DNA of 64,000 nt, from assembly GCA_021796215.1 (NCBI GenBank), contig JAJYOK010000001.1, forward strand, positions 310,001 to 374,000. Direction: 5' to 3'. The DNA is from Bacteroidota bacterium. GTDB taxonomy: Bacteria > Bacteroidota > Ignavibacteria > UBA10030 > UBA8401. The notes beneath the pieces were generated by a model, which worked only from the letters and a program-made list of their open reading frames with translations, had not been told where the DNA came from and searched no databases. This document shows positions 45,930-54,911 of the stretch, in pieces. Every line of letters begins with the position of its first letter. Position 1 is the stretch's first letter. The translations under genes and the position numbers were made by a program.

Positions 45930-46496
45930 ATGAAAATTTATACAAAGATGGGCGACAAAGGCGAGACAGGACTTTTCGGCGGGAAACGAATCTCAAAAGA
46001 TGCGGACCGTATTGAGGCATATGGCACAGTAGACGAATTAAATGCAATGATCGGCGTGATGCGCTCGTTTCGTTTGCCGAAAGCCGTCGAAGGAATTTTG
46101 GCAGAGATTCAACGCAATCTTTTTGTTGTCGGTGCTGAACTTGCATCGCCGGGCGAAAAGGCCTTGCAAGCAGAAAAAATTTCTGCTGAACACATTTCTT
46201 CGCTGGAACAAAGTATTGATAAATTTGAAGCAACACTTCCAAAACTTTCTTCATTCATTCTACCTGAAGGAACAAGCGCCGCCGCCCATTTTCATTTTGC
46301 AAGAACGGTGTGTCGGAGAGCAGAGAGAAGAGTTATACATCTTTCAAAATCTGAAAATGTCGGAGAGCAAATCATTATCTATTTTAATCGTCTTTCAGAC
46401 CTTCTTTTTGTCCTTGCACGATATGTAAATTATTTTTCGAAACATAGAGAAGAGACGTGGCACGGAATCGCACGAAAGAAAACCAAAAAGTTATAA
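45930..46496 (+). CDS. PduO-type cob(I)alamin adenosyltransferase
   Basis: 188 residues. It transfers adenosyl from ATP to cob(I)alamin, giving coenzyme B12. The N-terminal signature KIYTKMGDKGETGLFGGKRISKDADRIEAYGTVDELNAMIG is almost canonical (TKTGDxGxTxLxxGxRxxKD, then AYGxxDELN), and FILPEGTSAAAHFHFARTVCRRAERR is the second ATP-site motif. Length and motifs are those of a complete EutT/PduO-family single-domain enzyme. It starts 13 bases after a terminator, so its own promoter must overlap that region. It implies use of B12-dependent enzymes elsewhere in the genome. Confidence 0.93.
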   Translation: MKIYTKMGDKGETGLFGGKRISKDADRIEAYGTVDELNAMIGVMRSFRLPKAVEGILAEIQRNLFVVGAELASPGEKALQAEKISAEHISSLEQSIDKFEATLPKLSSFILPEGTSAAAHFHFARTVCRRAERRVIHLSKSENVGEQIIIYFNRLSDLLFVLARYVNYFSKHREETWHGIARKKTKKL

Positions 46497-46525
46497 TTCT
46501 ATCAAGCTTTGCAGCGTAGATTTCA

Positions 46526-46554
46526 TTGCTCTTCTCTCATTTTCTGGCTATATT
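46526..46554 (+). promoter_or_regulatory. Possible sigma-70-type promoter for secA
   Basis: TTGCTC at 46526-46531 and TATATT at 46549-46554, spacer 17. The -35 is weak and the -10 good. The distance to the secA ATG at 46595 is suitable. Confidence 0.42.
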
Positions 46555-46594
46555 AACGCTAGTACGAGTGGTCTAGTTTTTTTTAAGGAAAATA

Positions 46595-49500
46595 ATGTTA
46601 GGAATAGTTAAAAAAATATTCGGCAGCAAACACGAGAAAGATGTTCAGGAAATTCTCCCGATCGTCGAAGAAATCAATGCGCATGTTGAATCGTATATGT
46701 CGCTGAGCGATGACGAGCTTCGCGCGAAAACTGCGGAGTTCAAGGCACGTATTGCCGAAGCCTCGAAAGAACTCTCTGAAAAAATTGCGCAGTTACAGGG
46801 ACAGTTGACTGCAGATATTCCGTTTGAGGATCGGGAGAAAATCTTCGATGAAATTGAAGAGGCCGAAAAAGATCTTCGCGATACTGTTAATGAAACACTC
46901 GACGAAATTCTCGCCGAAGCGTTTGCCGTGGTGAAAGAAACATGCCGGCGTTTGGTTGGTCAATCGTGGGAGGTTGCCGGCAATAAAATTGTGTGGGACA
47001 TGGTACCGTTCGATGTGCAGTTGCTCGGCGGTGTCGTGCTGCATCAGGGAAAAATTGCTGAGATGGCGACTGGCGAGGGGAAAACGCTTGTTGCAACACT
47101 TCCGATGTATCTCAATGCGCTTGCGGGACGCGGCGTTCATCTTGTTACTGTCAACGACTATCTTGCCTTACGCGACAGTCAGTGGATGGGAAAGATTTTT
47201 GAATTTCTCGGTTTAAGCGTCGGCTGCATTTTGTCGAACATGGAGCCGCATCAACGGCGTGTGCAGTATGCGGCTGACATTACCTACGGCACCAATAATG
47301 AATTCGGCTTCGATTATTTGCGTGATAATATGGTGGTCACTTCGGAGGATATGGTTCAGCGGGGACACTATTACGCTATTGTTGATGAAGTCGATTCTGT
47401 ATTGATTGATGAGGCGAGAACGCCGTTGATCATCAGCGGACCGGTTGAGGTGGACGATCAGAAATTCGGAGATATGAAACCACGTGTCGAACGGCTGGTC
47501 AATGCGCAGAAAACGTTCGTAGCGAAGATTGTTGCAGATGCGGAACAGCTTCTTCAAGAGGGGAAAAAGAATGAAGCAGGCATCCTTTTGCTGCGCGCTC
47601 AGCGTGGTGCACCGAAAAATAAACGATTGCTCAAACTCTTTGCCGATGGCGCAAACAAAAAACTGATGCAGGAGACCGAATTGGAGTACCTCCGGGATCA
47701 GGAAAAGCGCATGCACGAGATTGACGATGAGTTGTATTTTGCTGTTGACGAAAAAAACCATTCTGTTGATCTCACCGAAAAAGGACGCGAACTGCTTGCC
47801 GGTGCTGCAGAAAAAGAATTTTTCGTTTTGCCTGATGTCGGAACGGAAGTCGCTGCCATTGAAAACGACGGCACGCTGTCGGCTGAAGAAAAGCAATTGC
47901 GTAAGGATGAAGTGAATAAATTGTATGCTGAGCGCAGCGACAGAATTCACACGGTGCTGCAATTGCTGAAGGCTTACTCGCTGTACGAAAAGGATGAGGA
48001 GTATGTCGTTACGGAGGACGGTAAAGTAATGATCGTGGATGAATTCACGGGACGTTTACTGCACGGCCGCCGGTATTCCGATGGACTTCATCAAGCGATT
48101 GAAGCGAAGGAAGGTGTAAAGGTTGAGCGCGACACTCAAACGCTTGCAACGGTTACGTTGCAAAATTATTTCCGTCTATACAAAAAATTAGCCGGCATGA
48201 CCGGCACTGCAGAAACGGAAGCGGGAGAATTCTTCGATATTTACAAGCTCGATGTCGTCGTCATTCCAACGAACAAACCGATGATCCGTGCGGACGAAAA
48301 CGATGTTGTCTATAAGACAAAGCGTGAAAAATATAATGCGGTGATGACAGAAATTGAAGCGATGCGTGAAAAGCGCCGCCCCGTGCTCGTCGGAACGACA
48401 AGCGTTGATGTGTCGGAAACCATCAGCCGCATGTTGAAGAGGAAGGCAGTACCGCATAACGTGCTGAATGCGAAACATCACCAGCGTGAAGCGGAAATTG
48501 TCGCGAATGCCGGATTACCGGGAGCAGTCACTATTGCAACGAACATGGCGGGACGCGGAACGGACATTAAGCTTGGGCCCGGTGTCCGTGATGCAGGCGG
48601 GCTTCATATTATCGGCACAGAGCGGCATGAGTCACGACGTATTGACCGCCAATTACGCGGGCGCTCAGGGCGTCAAGGCGATCCGGGCTCGTCACAATTT
48701 TTCTTATCGCTCGAAGATGATCTGCTGCGGCTGTTCGGCAGCGATCGTATTGCAGGTATTATGAGCCGTTTGGGATTACAGGAGGGCGAAGTAATCCAGC
48801 ACAGTATGATCACAAAATCCATCGAGCGTGCGCAGAAAAAAGTTGAAGAAAACAATTTCGCGATTCGGAAGCGGCTGCTTGAATACGACGATGTGATGAA
48901 TCAACAGCGGGAGGTAATCTATGCTAAACGCCGCCATGCATTGCTTGGCGAGCATTTGGTAGACGATGTCTTCACTATGTTGAACGATTTCATTGTTGAA
49001 CTCGTAGAAAAATATTACGAGGCAGGCGATCTTGAGACGCTGAAAGACGAGCTGCGTGTTAATCTTCTCATTGATTTGCAAATGACTCCTGCGGAGTTTC
49101 AGGAACTTGGCGTGGATGGCGTAGAAACTGCGGTGCTGAATGCTGCAACGGAATTCTACAAACGCAAGCAGGAAAAAATCGGAGCGGAAGTAACGGCGAC
49201 GATTGAGCGGATGGCACTGTTGCAGGTAATTGATGTTCGGTGGAAAGAACATCTGCGCGAGATGGATGATTTGAAAGAAGGAATTCACCTTCGTGCATAC
49301 GGTCAAAAGGATCCGATTATTGAATATAAAGGGGAGGCGTTTCGCATGTTCATGGAAATGATCAGCATGATGAACCGCGAAGCATTGAACCTTGTTTTTA
49401 AATTATTCCCGGAAACACGTGAGCAAGTACCAATGCCGCGCATGCGGCGGCCGTTGCGGAGAGAGCAATTAACAATGACGCATGATGCATCGGCTGGCAT

Positions 49501-49669
49501 GGGGTTTCAAGCAAACAAAGAACCGGTAGAAGGAGCACACGGAGGGAGCCAGCAGCAACAGGCGGCGCCAAAGGTCAAGCAAATTCATGTTGAACAAAAA
49601 GTTGGAAGGAATGAACCGTGTCCGTGCGGCAGCGGCAAAAAATATAAAAACTGCCATGGCCGTGAATGA
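46595..49669 (+). CDS. secA: Preprotein translocase ATPase SecA
   Basis: 1024 residues. It drives Sec-dependent export through SecYEG. Walker A is near 157-164 (MATGEGKT), Walker B and the DEAD-like VDEVDSVLIDEART near 265, and the helicase-like motifs ATNMAGRGTDIKLGPGV and RQLRGRSGRQGDPGSSQFFLSLEDDLLRLFG in NBD2. The helical scaffold and two-helix finger follow. The C-terminal SEC-C zinc motif is NEPCPCGSGKKYKNCHGRE. A charged insert near 290-380 (NAQKTFVAKIVADAEQLLQEGKKNEAG) lengthens the protein, as in Bacteroidota SecA. It supplies all the exported proteins in this window. Confidence 0.97.
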   Translation: MLGIVKKIFGSKHEKDVQEILPIVEEINAHVESYMSLSDDELRAKTAEFKARIAEASKELSEKIAQLQGQLTADIPFEDREKIFDEIEEAEKDLRDTVNETLDEILAEAFAVVKETCRRLVGQSWEVAGNKIVWDMVPFDVQLLGGVVLHQGKIAEMATGEGKTLVATLPMYLNALAGRGVHLVTVNDYLALRDSQWMGKIFEFLGLSVGCILSNMEPHQRRVQYAADITYGTNNEFGFDYLRDNMVVTSEDMVQRGHYYAIVDEVDSVLIDEARTPLIISGPVEVDDQKFGDMKPRVERLVNAQKTFVAKIVADAEQLLQEGKKNEAGILLLRAQRGAPKNKRLLKLFADGANKKLMQETELEYLRDQEKRMHEIDDELYFAVDEKNHSVDLTEKGRELLAGAAEKEFFVLPDVGTEVAAIENDGTLSAEEKQLRKDEVNKLYAERSDRIHTVLQLLKAYSLYEKDEEYVVTEDGKVMIVDEFTGRLLHGRRYSDGLHQAIEAKEGVKVERDTQTLATVTLQNYFRLYKKLAGMTGTAETEAGEFFDIYKLDVVVIPTNKPMIRADENDVVYKTKREKYNAVMTEIEAMREKRRPVLVGTTSVDVSETISRMLKRKAVPHNVLNAKHHQREAEIVANAGLPGAVTIATNMAGRGTDIKLGPGVRDAGGLHIIGTERHESRRIDRQLRGRSGRQGDPGSSQFFLSLEDDLLRLFGSDRIAGIMSRLGLQEGEVIQHSMITKSIERAQKKVEENNFAIRKRLLEYDDVMNQQREVIYAKRRHALLGEHLVDDVFTMLNDFIVELVEKYYEAGDLETLKDELRVNLLIDLQMTPAEFQELGVDGVETAVLNAATEFYKRKQEKIGAEVTATIERMALLQVIDVRWKEHLREMDDLKEGIHLRAYGQKDPIIEYKGEAFRMFMEMISMMNREALNLVFKLFPETREQVPMPRMRRPLRREQLTMTHDASAGMGFQANKEPVEGAHGGSQQQQAAPKVKQIHVEQKVGRNEPCPCGSGKKYKNCHGRE

Positions 49670-49735
49670 AAAATAATTACCAATCACTGCTGAACATCTG
49701 TCAATTAAGCTAAAAGCTAACGGCTGACAGCCTAA

Positions 49736-50110
<375 letters not shown>

Positions 50111-50166
50111 CGCTTTCAGCATCTCCAATTTTTTTTCACCATCAATATATCGGCGGGGAAATTCCT

Positions 50167-52467
50167 GTGGCATATTTCAGAATATCGTGGAAGAAAAATA
50201 GTGCGGCGATAGTGCTGGCAGTTTTGCTCGCTGCTGACATTGCGTACACGCAGCAGCAATTTCTTTCCGTGGTAAAAGATCGCTCCACGCAGCCACCTTA
50301 TCCGATTCCCGGATCGCTTCTTCTTCAGCAAAAAGAAAAAAGAGTTGCAAAATTTCTACTTCAACATCCCCATGTTCTTGCAGAAGCAAAACTGCTCAAG
50401 ACTCAAGCGTGGAATTTCACCGTAGGCTCAAAAAAATCGTGGTATGCTGATGATCTCAGCAAAAGCAGTGCCGATCCGAATAGCGACCGCTACCTTGTGC
50501 CTTCAACATGCCGCGCAGTCGGAGCGAACTGCTATGTTTTTGTCGAAGATACGAGTTGGAATTCCGGACGCGTAACTCAAACTGCAGTTGATTCCGTTGA
50601 GAATGCGTTTGACAACAGAACTCCCGCTTCAGCGGCGCAAGGAATTTATGAAGAAGATGTCAGCGCTTTCGGTTCTCCGCCCGATGTGGATAACGATCCG
50701 CGGATTAGCATTTTGATTCTCGATATCAAGGACGGCTTCACGGGAACCGGAGGATATGTTCAGGGATATTTTTATTCGTTCAACGAAATTCCCAGCAATC
50801 AACCGGGATATAGTACAAGCAATGATGCTGAAATTTATTTTTTAGATTGCAATCCGGCAAGTCTCGGTTCTGCAAACGGCCTTCGTGATGCGATGAGCAC
50901 AACGGCACATGAATTTCAACATATGATTCATTGGAATTATGATCCAAGTGAAATCCCTTTTGTCAACGAAGGATGCTCTCTCGTTGCGGAAGTGAATTGC
51001 GGCTATCCGATTTATGATCAAACCGGATTTGTAAACGAGACAAACCACTATCTGCTCGACTGGCGCGGTGGTAACTTAACTGAAGTGGCAAACGATTATT
51101 CCCGTGCCGCACGTTTTATGACCTACATTCGTGATCAAATTGGAATGGGAGTCTTTCATTTCATCGTTGCCAGTACGCAGCATGGCATTACCGGATTAAA
51201 TGCAGGCTTTCAGTCATTCGGAACATCCCGGCGTTTCTCCGATATTTTTCAGTCGTGGACCATTGCCAATATTTTAGATGATACCACAGTTTCTTCTTTG
51301 TACGGATACCGCTATCCCAATTTACCAAAGGCTGCCGGCAGAACATATTATAATCCAAATGTTGGAACAACTGTGGATACGGTTCAGGCATTAGCGGCGC
51401 GTTACCTTGCGTTCAAAGCGGGTGCCGGATTAAAAGGGACTTTTTCGACAAATAGTTTAACGCTTCTTATCAAAGCGGTAGAAATTGGCACCTCAGCGAA
51501 AAGGGTTCTTGATGTTACTCCGAATGTGCAATTTTCCGAGCCTGATTTTGGTTCCACGTACAGCGAGATTGATTTTGTCGTCATGAACACGGATCAAAAT
51601 TTGCCTGCACAGTATTCGTATCACATGGAAGGGACTGGTGAAACTGCAATGGAGTTGAAGTGGGATCAAACTGAGCCGACAGGATATTATCAATTGCCCG
51701 CCGGTGATACCGTTTGTGTAACGTTTGACGGAGTTGAAGGAGCGACGTTAGATTCCATTCGTGTAGCTCTTCGTCGTGCAGGAACGATGACCGGCGGCGT
51801 GTGGGCATACAGCGGTACAGTTCGTCCATCTCCGTTGGGAGCGCCGTTAGCCGTTCCGATTTCGGCAAGTATTTCAACAACAACGCCGGTTCCGTACCCG
51901 GTTCCGTTTCAAAATTGGACGACAATAGATTTGCGCTCGGATTCGATTGATGCAAGTCAGCCATTTGTTGTTGGGTTTGTATGTGCCGGCGATCCAAACA
52001 TTCAGCCGCGGGTAATGATTACGGATTATGTTTCGTCATCTCCATATCACAGCTTTACATATTTGGGTGAAGACTCGCCGCCGGATTGGTACTATTTGAC
52101 TTCTGATACGGCAGGCGACACTGTTTCACTTTATCTTATCAGAGCGTATGTGAGCTTCGGCTCTCCGGATACCGGTGGTGGAACAGAAATTGTTCCTTCC
52201 GCATTTACGCTGAGTCAGAATTATCCGAACCCGTTCAATCCTTCAACAAGAATTGATTATACCGTTCCGAAAGGTTTTGTCGGAAATGTTCGCGTTCAGA
52301 TTTATGACGCATTGGGAAGACTCGTGCAAACAATTTTTAATGGCGAACAAAGTGGGGGAGAATATCCGATTGTTTGGACGCCCCATGGTGTTGCCAGTGG
52401 AGCATACTATTGCGTGCTTCGATGGGGGAAAGAAGCCATTGTACGAAAGATGATGTACATTCATTAA
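50167..52467 (+). CDS. Secreted zinc metalloprotease, T9SS cargo
   Basis: 766 residues from GTG 50167. A signal segment (AAIVLAVLLAADIAYTQQ) is followed by a propeptide-like region to about 110. The catalytic domain contains the gluzincin-type motif His248-Glu-Phe-Gln-His252 in TTAHEFQHMIHW and, 14 residues on, Asn267-Glu-Gly269 (PFVNEGCSL), the NEG arrangement of hyicolysin/M30-like peptidases, in which Glu268 is the third zinc ligand. Beta-rich domains cover about 400-670. The tail, [21 protein letters not shown] ... GKEAIVRKMMYIH, is a T9SS type A sorting domain. It is predicted to degrade proteins outside the cell. It stands alone before a gap with a repeat element. Confidence 0.8.
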   Translation: MAYFRISWKKNSAAIVLAVLLAADIAYTQQQFLSVVKDRSTQPPYPIPGSLLLQQKEKRVAKFLLQHPHVLAEAKLLKTQAWNFTVGSKKSWYADDLSKSSADPNSDRYLVPSTCRAVGANCYVFVEDTSWNSGRVTQTAVDSVENAFDNRTPASAAQGIYEEDVSAFGSPPDVDNDPRISILILDIKDGFTGTGGYVQGYFYSFNEIPSNQPGYSTSNDAEIYFLDCNPASLGSANGLRDAMSTTAHEFQHMIHWNYDPSEIPFVNEGCSLVAEVNCGYPIYDQTGFVNETNHYLLDWRGGNLTEVANDYSRAARFMTYIRDQIGMGVFHFIVASTQHGITGLNAGFQSFGTSRRFSDIFQSWTIANILDDTTVSSLYGYRYPNLPKAAGRTYYNPNVGTTVDTVQALAARYLAFKAGAGLKGTFSTNSLTLLIKAVEIGTSAKRVLDVTPNVQFSEPDFGSTYSEIDFVVMNTDQNLPAQYSYHMEGTGETAMELKWDQTEPTGYYQLPAGDTVCVTFDGVEGATLDSIRVALRRAGTMTGGVWAYSGTVRPSPLGAPLAVPISASISTTTPVPYPVPFQNWTTIDLRSDSIDASQPFVVGFVCAGDPNIQPRVMITDYVSSSPYHSFTYLGEDSPPDWYYLTSDTAGDTVSLYLIRAYVSFGSPDTGGGTEIVPSAFTLSQNYPNPFNPSTRIDYTVPKGFVGNVRVQIYDALGRLVQTIFNGEQSGGEYPIVWTPHGVASGAYYCVLRWGKEAIVRKMMYIH

Positions 52468-52477
52468 CGATTAGAGA

Positions 52478-52594
52478 CATCTGAAAAACTCAAATGTTTG
52501 GTGGGACAGTCCGGACTTGCTGGGGGCTGTCGTTGTTGATCTAAATTTAATATTCTTGACAGGCAGAATGCCTGTCCTACCAATTTTTCAGATG
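52478..52594. repeat. 117-base nested inverted-repeat (MITE- or REP-like) element
   Basis: Outer arms CATCTGAAAAA (52478-52488) and TTTTTCAGATG (52584-52594) are perfect complements. Inside them TTGGTGGGACAG (52498-52509) pairs with CTGTCCTACCAA (52572-52583) at 11 of 12 positions, and the right side also has its own hairpin GACAGGCA/TGCCTGTC (52558-52576). No transposase frame is inside. This is the architecture of a small non-autonomous element or large REP. Confidence 0.6.
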
Positions 52595-52813
52595 CCTTGA
52601 TTACTAAAAGCCAATACCTAATACCTACGACTTGTTGTGGGGTACTGACAAAAAGGAGCGGTAAAAAGTTCTTGAGAGAGGAAAAAAATACCGCCGCTGT
52701 ATTCCATATTGTTAAATATGTTCTGTTTTTCAGCTGTTTGCTCTTGGCATAATTTATGACACATCGTAAGTCAATTCGCGCTTCAACACTCACTAATCTT
52801 TTTCACTTAACAT

Positions 52814-52820
52814 AGGAGGT
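52814..52820 (+). promoter_or_regulatory. Perfect Shine-Dalgarno site of the major pilin-like gene
   Basis: AGGAGGT lies 4 bases (AGGAGG, 5 bases) before ATG 52825. Most genes in the window have weaker sites, so high translation is likely. The in-frame TAG at 52813-52815 fixes this ATG as the start. Confidence 0.85.
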
Positions 52821-52824
52821 TATT

Positions 52825-53211
52825 ATGGGTCAACAGCAGCTTCTTCTCATCATCTTGGGCGTTATCATTGTTGGTATCGCCATTGCCGTTGGTTTGAGCA
52901 TGTTCAGCGCTCAAAGCGTGCAGGCAAACAAGGATGCCCTTATTGCCGACTTGAATAATATTGCGGCAAATGCGTACCAATACAGAATTCGTCCCGCCTC
53001 TTTGGGTGGCGGCGATCAGGCTTATACCGGATATACCATTCCGAGCAAGTTAGCATCGAACGAGAATGGGACTTATACAACTACTGCAGTAGCTGCTCAG
53101 AGTGTAAACATCACGGCAACAGCTGCTTCCAACTCTGCCAATACAGTAACCGCTGTTATTGATAGCACCGGCAGGCTTACAACTTTGGCTTACACCGGCG
53201 AGTTCAAATAA
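52825..53211 (+). CDS. Probable major pilin-like protein without a leader peptide
   Basis: 128 residues. The protein begins MGQQQLLLIILGVIIVGIAI, so the hydrophobic N-terminal helix of a type IV pilin starts at residue 5 with no charged leader. An in-frame stop (TAG 52813-52815) three codons upstream of the ATG excludes a longer start. If a prepilin peptidase cut after Gly2, the mature protein would start Gln-Gln-Gln and lack Glu5. After the helix come AQSVQANKDALIADLNNIAANAYQYR, the usual pilin alpha-1 continuation, then a Gly/Thr/Ser-rich globular part. A perfect ribosome-binding site and tandem terminators suggest abundant expression. Pilin identity rests on fold pattern and pilC/pilB neighbours. 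Confidence 0.7.
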   Translation: MGQQQLLLIILGVIIVGIAIAVGLSMFSAQSVQANKDALIADLNNIAANAYQYRIRPASLGGGDQAYTGYTIPSKLASNENGTYTTTAVAAQSVNITATAASNSANTVTAVIDSTGRLTTLAYTGEFK

Positions 53212-53234
53212 AATTTTTTGTTGAAGAAGACAGT

Positions 53235-53267
53235 CTCCACGTCCAAAGTGGAGGCCATTTTGTTTTT
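53235..53267 (+). terminator. First terminator after the pilin-like gene
   Basis: CTCCAC (53235-53240) pairs with GTGGAG (53248-53253), 7-base loop, followed by ATTTTGTTTTT. The stem sequence recurs in the hairpin at 36509. Confidence 0.65.
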
Positions 53268-53270
53268 CGC

Positions 53271-53304
53271 TCGGTCCCGTAAACAACGGGATCGGGCTTT
53301 TTTA
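53271..53304 (+). terminator. Second, tandem terminator after the pilin-like gene
   Basis: TCCCGT (from 53275) pairs with ACGGGA just downstream, with further G/C pairing, and ends in CTTTTTT at about 53298-53304. Together with the first it would insulate pilC from pilin transcription. Confidence 0.6.
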
Positions 53305-53507
53305 TGACCCCTTCTTTATCTCCCCCTACAGGGGGAGAATTAAAATTCCCTCCATGGTGAAGAGATGGTTCCGCCTCAAAGTTCCAAAGGAATCCTTTTG
53401 GGAGCGGAAAGCACCTTATGAATTTGTTGACGTGGATTATTGCTTTTGGTTGTAGGCAATTGTATCTTCACGGTAACGATTAACAGTTGATTAAAGGGTT
53501 AAGAGTT

Positions 53508-54896
53508 ATGCCTGAATTTCGAATCGAAGGCGTGTCCTTGAGCGGCAAAGCTGTTCAGGGGGTTATCAGCGCTGATACGATGAAAGCAGCGAAGGAACGT
53601 GCCCAGCAAATGGCACGCGACCGGAAATTTAAGCTTTCGGCTGTCCGGGCGCGCTCTGGCTTTCTCTACCGTGTAAAAAAAGAAGGGGAAAAGAAACCGA
53701 TTGACGGCGAGCAAAAAGCATTTTCTAAAGAGGAGGTTGTTGATGCTCTCTCGAAAATGGGGTACAACGTTATTTACGTGCGGAAAAAATTATTTGAATC
53801 AGTCGGCAAAGTGCCGCAGACTGAAGTCGTTTCGTATGTACGTGTAAGCGCAGATTTGATCAAGCAGAAGCTTCCTTTCAATGAAATGATGTCGCTCCTT
53901 ATCAATGATATTGAAAATAAAACCCTGCGTGAATGCCTTCGCGATATCAATCAAGAATTGAAGCAGGGTAAAGACAGCGAAAAAACGTTCATCAAACATG
54001 AAAAGGAACTGGGAAAATTTGCGGCGCACATGCTCGGGCTTGCCTCGAAAAGCGGAAACATGGCAGACATTTACGAGAGCACGGCGAAATTCCTTGAACG
54101 GACTGCTGAGTTCAAAAAGAATTTGAAAAGTGCGCTTATTATGCCGGTTGTTACGTTGTTCATTCTTTTCATCGCAGTGGGATATTATGTTGCGTACATT
54201 TTCCCTACAACGGCAAAGCTGTTTGCGAAATTCAAAATTGAATTGCCGCCAATGACGAAGGCAACGCTGAAACTTTCCGATTTTATCACGAGCAACATTC
54301 TGTGGCTGACGCTGGCAATGGTGATTCCGATCGTGGTGTTTCTTCGGTTTATCACAACGGAGAAGGGGCGCTATCTGTTTGATAAAAACATTTGGAAGCT
54401 TCCCGTGATGGGTAATTTATTGCACAAAACAAGTATCGAGATTTTCTGCCGGGTTTTTTATTCATTGTATTCCGGTTCGGGAGAAAATATTGAAGTTATC
54501 CGTTTGGCAGCGGAAGCGTGCGGTAATAAATACATGGAAAGCCAGATCAAAAATGTTGCGCTTCCATTGATGGTGGAAAAAGGAATGGGCATCACGGAAG
54601 CGTTCGAAGCGTGCGGCGTGTTCACGAAGACTGCGATCTCCCGCTTCCATTCCGGCGCAGAGACCGGCACCGTGAAGAATACCGCTCTTCAGCTTGCAGA
54701 CTACTATGAGAAGGAAACAGGTTACCGCATGAAGAACGCGATAGATATGATTCAGCTTGCTATTTCAATGATCATTATGGTGGTGCTTACCGCTTTAACA
54801 CTTGTATCATCTGAAACTGCGACGCTTAAACCGAAACCTCCGAGTAGCGGCTGGCTGATACCGTACGCACATTCGCTTATGCGTTTGTTATTCTAA
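53508..54896 (+). CDS. pilC: Type IV pilus inner membrane platform protein PilC (GspF family)
   Basis: About 462 residues. ATG 53508 is preferred (MPEFRIEGVSLSGKAVQGVISADT is the standard GspF/PilC start); the frame opens at 53487. Two GspF domains are separated by the membrane helices ALIMPVVTLFILFIAVGYYVAYIFP and ILWLTLAMVIPIVVFLRFI, with a last helix (MIQLAISMIIMVVLTALTLV) near the end. Conserved pieces: FIKHEKELGKFAAHMLGLASKSGNM and GVFTKTAISRFHSGAETGTVKNTALQLADYYEKE. The N-terminal extension seems to contain the small lead-in motif twice. It anchors the ATPases PilB and PilT. pilB starts 15 bases later. Confidence 0.9.
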   Translation: MPEFRIEGVSLSGKAVQGVISADTMKAAKERAQQMARDRKFKLSAVRARSGFLYRVKKEGEKKPIDGEQKAFSKEEVVDALSKMGYNVIYVRKKLFESVGKVPQTEVVSYVRVSADLIKQKLPFNEMMSLLINDIENKTLRECLRDINQELKQGKDSEKTFIKHEKELGKFAAHMLGLASKSGNMADIYESTAKFLERTAEFKKNLKSALIMPVVTLFILFIAVGYYVAYIFPTTAKLFAKFKIELPPMTKATLKLSDFITSNILWLTLAMVIPIVVFLRFITTEKGRYLFDKNIWKLPVMGNLLHKTSIEIFCRVFYSLYSGSGENIEVIRLAAEACGNKYMESQIKNVALPLMVEKGMGITEAFEACGVFTKTAISRFHSGAETGTVKNTALQLADYYEKETGYRMKNAIDMIQLAISMIIMVVLTALTLVSSETATLKPKPPSSGWLIPYAHSLMRLLF

Positions 54897-54911
54897 AAGG
54901 AGTTATGACGT

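Larger units (their letters stand above)
52468..52824. other. Gap with a nested inverted-repeat element, upstream of the pilin gene
   Basis: 357 bases with no gene. The first third is the 117-base inverted-repeat element listed below; the rest must carry the pilin promoter. I found no good TTGACA/TATAAT pair; a partial sigma-54-like match at 52746-52759 has GA in place of the near-invariant -12 GC. Confidence 0.5.

Noticed and set aside
47213-47962. A 249-codon open frame on the minus strand inside secA
   Set aside because: It lies wholly within the conserved secA coding sequence, has no ribosome-binding site or family motif, and follows from codon bias on the other strand. Other long minus-strand frames (33533-34012, 34145-34804, 41805-42305, 43363-43914, 48776-49306) were rejected for the same reason.
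52745-52760. Sigma-54 promoter for the major pilin-like gene
   Set aside because: TTGGCAT-N-ATGAC has the -24 GG but GA instead of GC at -12, so the match is too weak to call, though its position (about 65 bases before the ATG) would suit.
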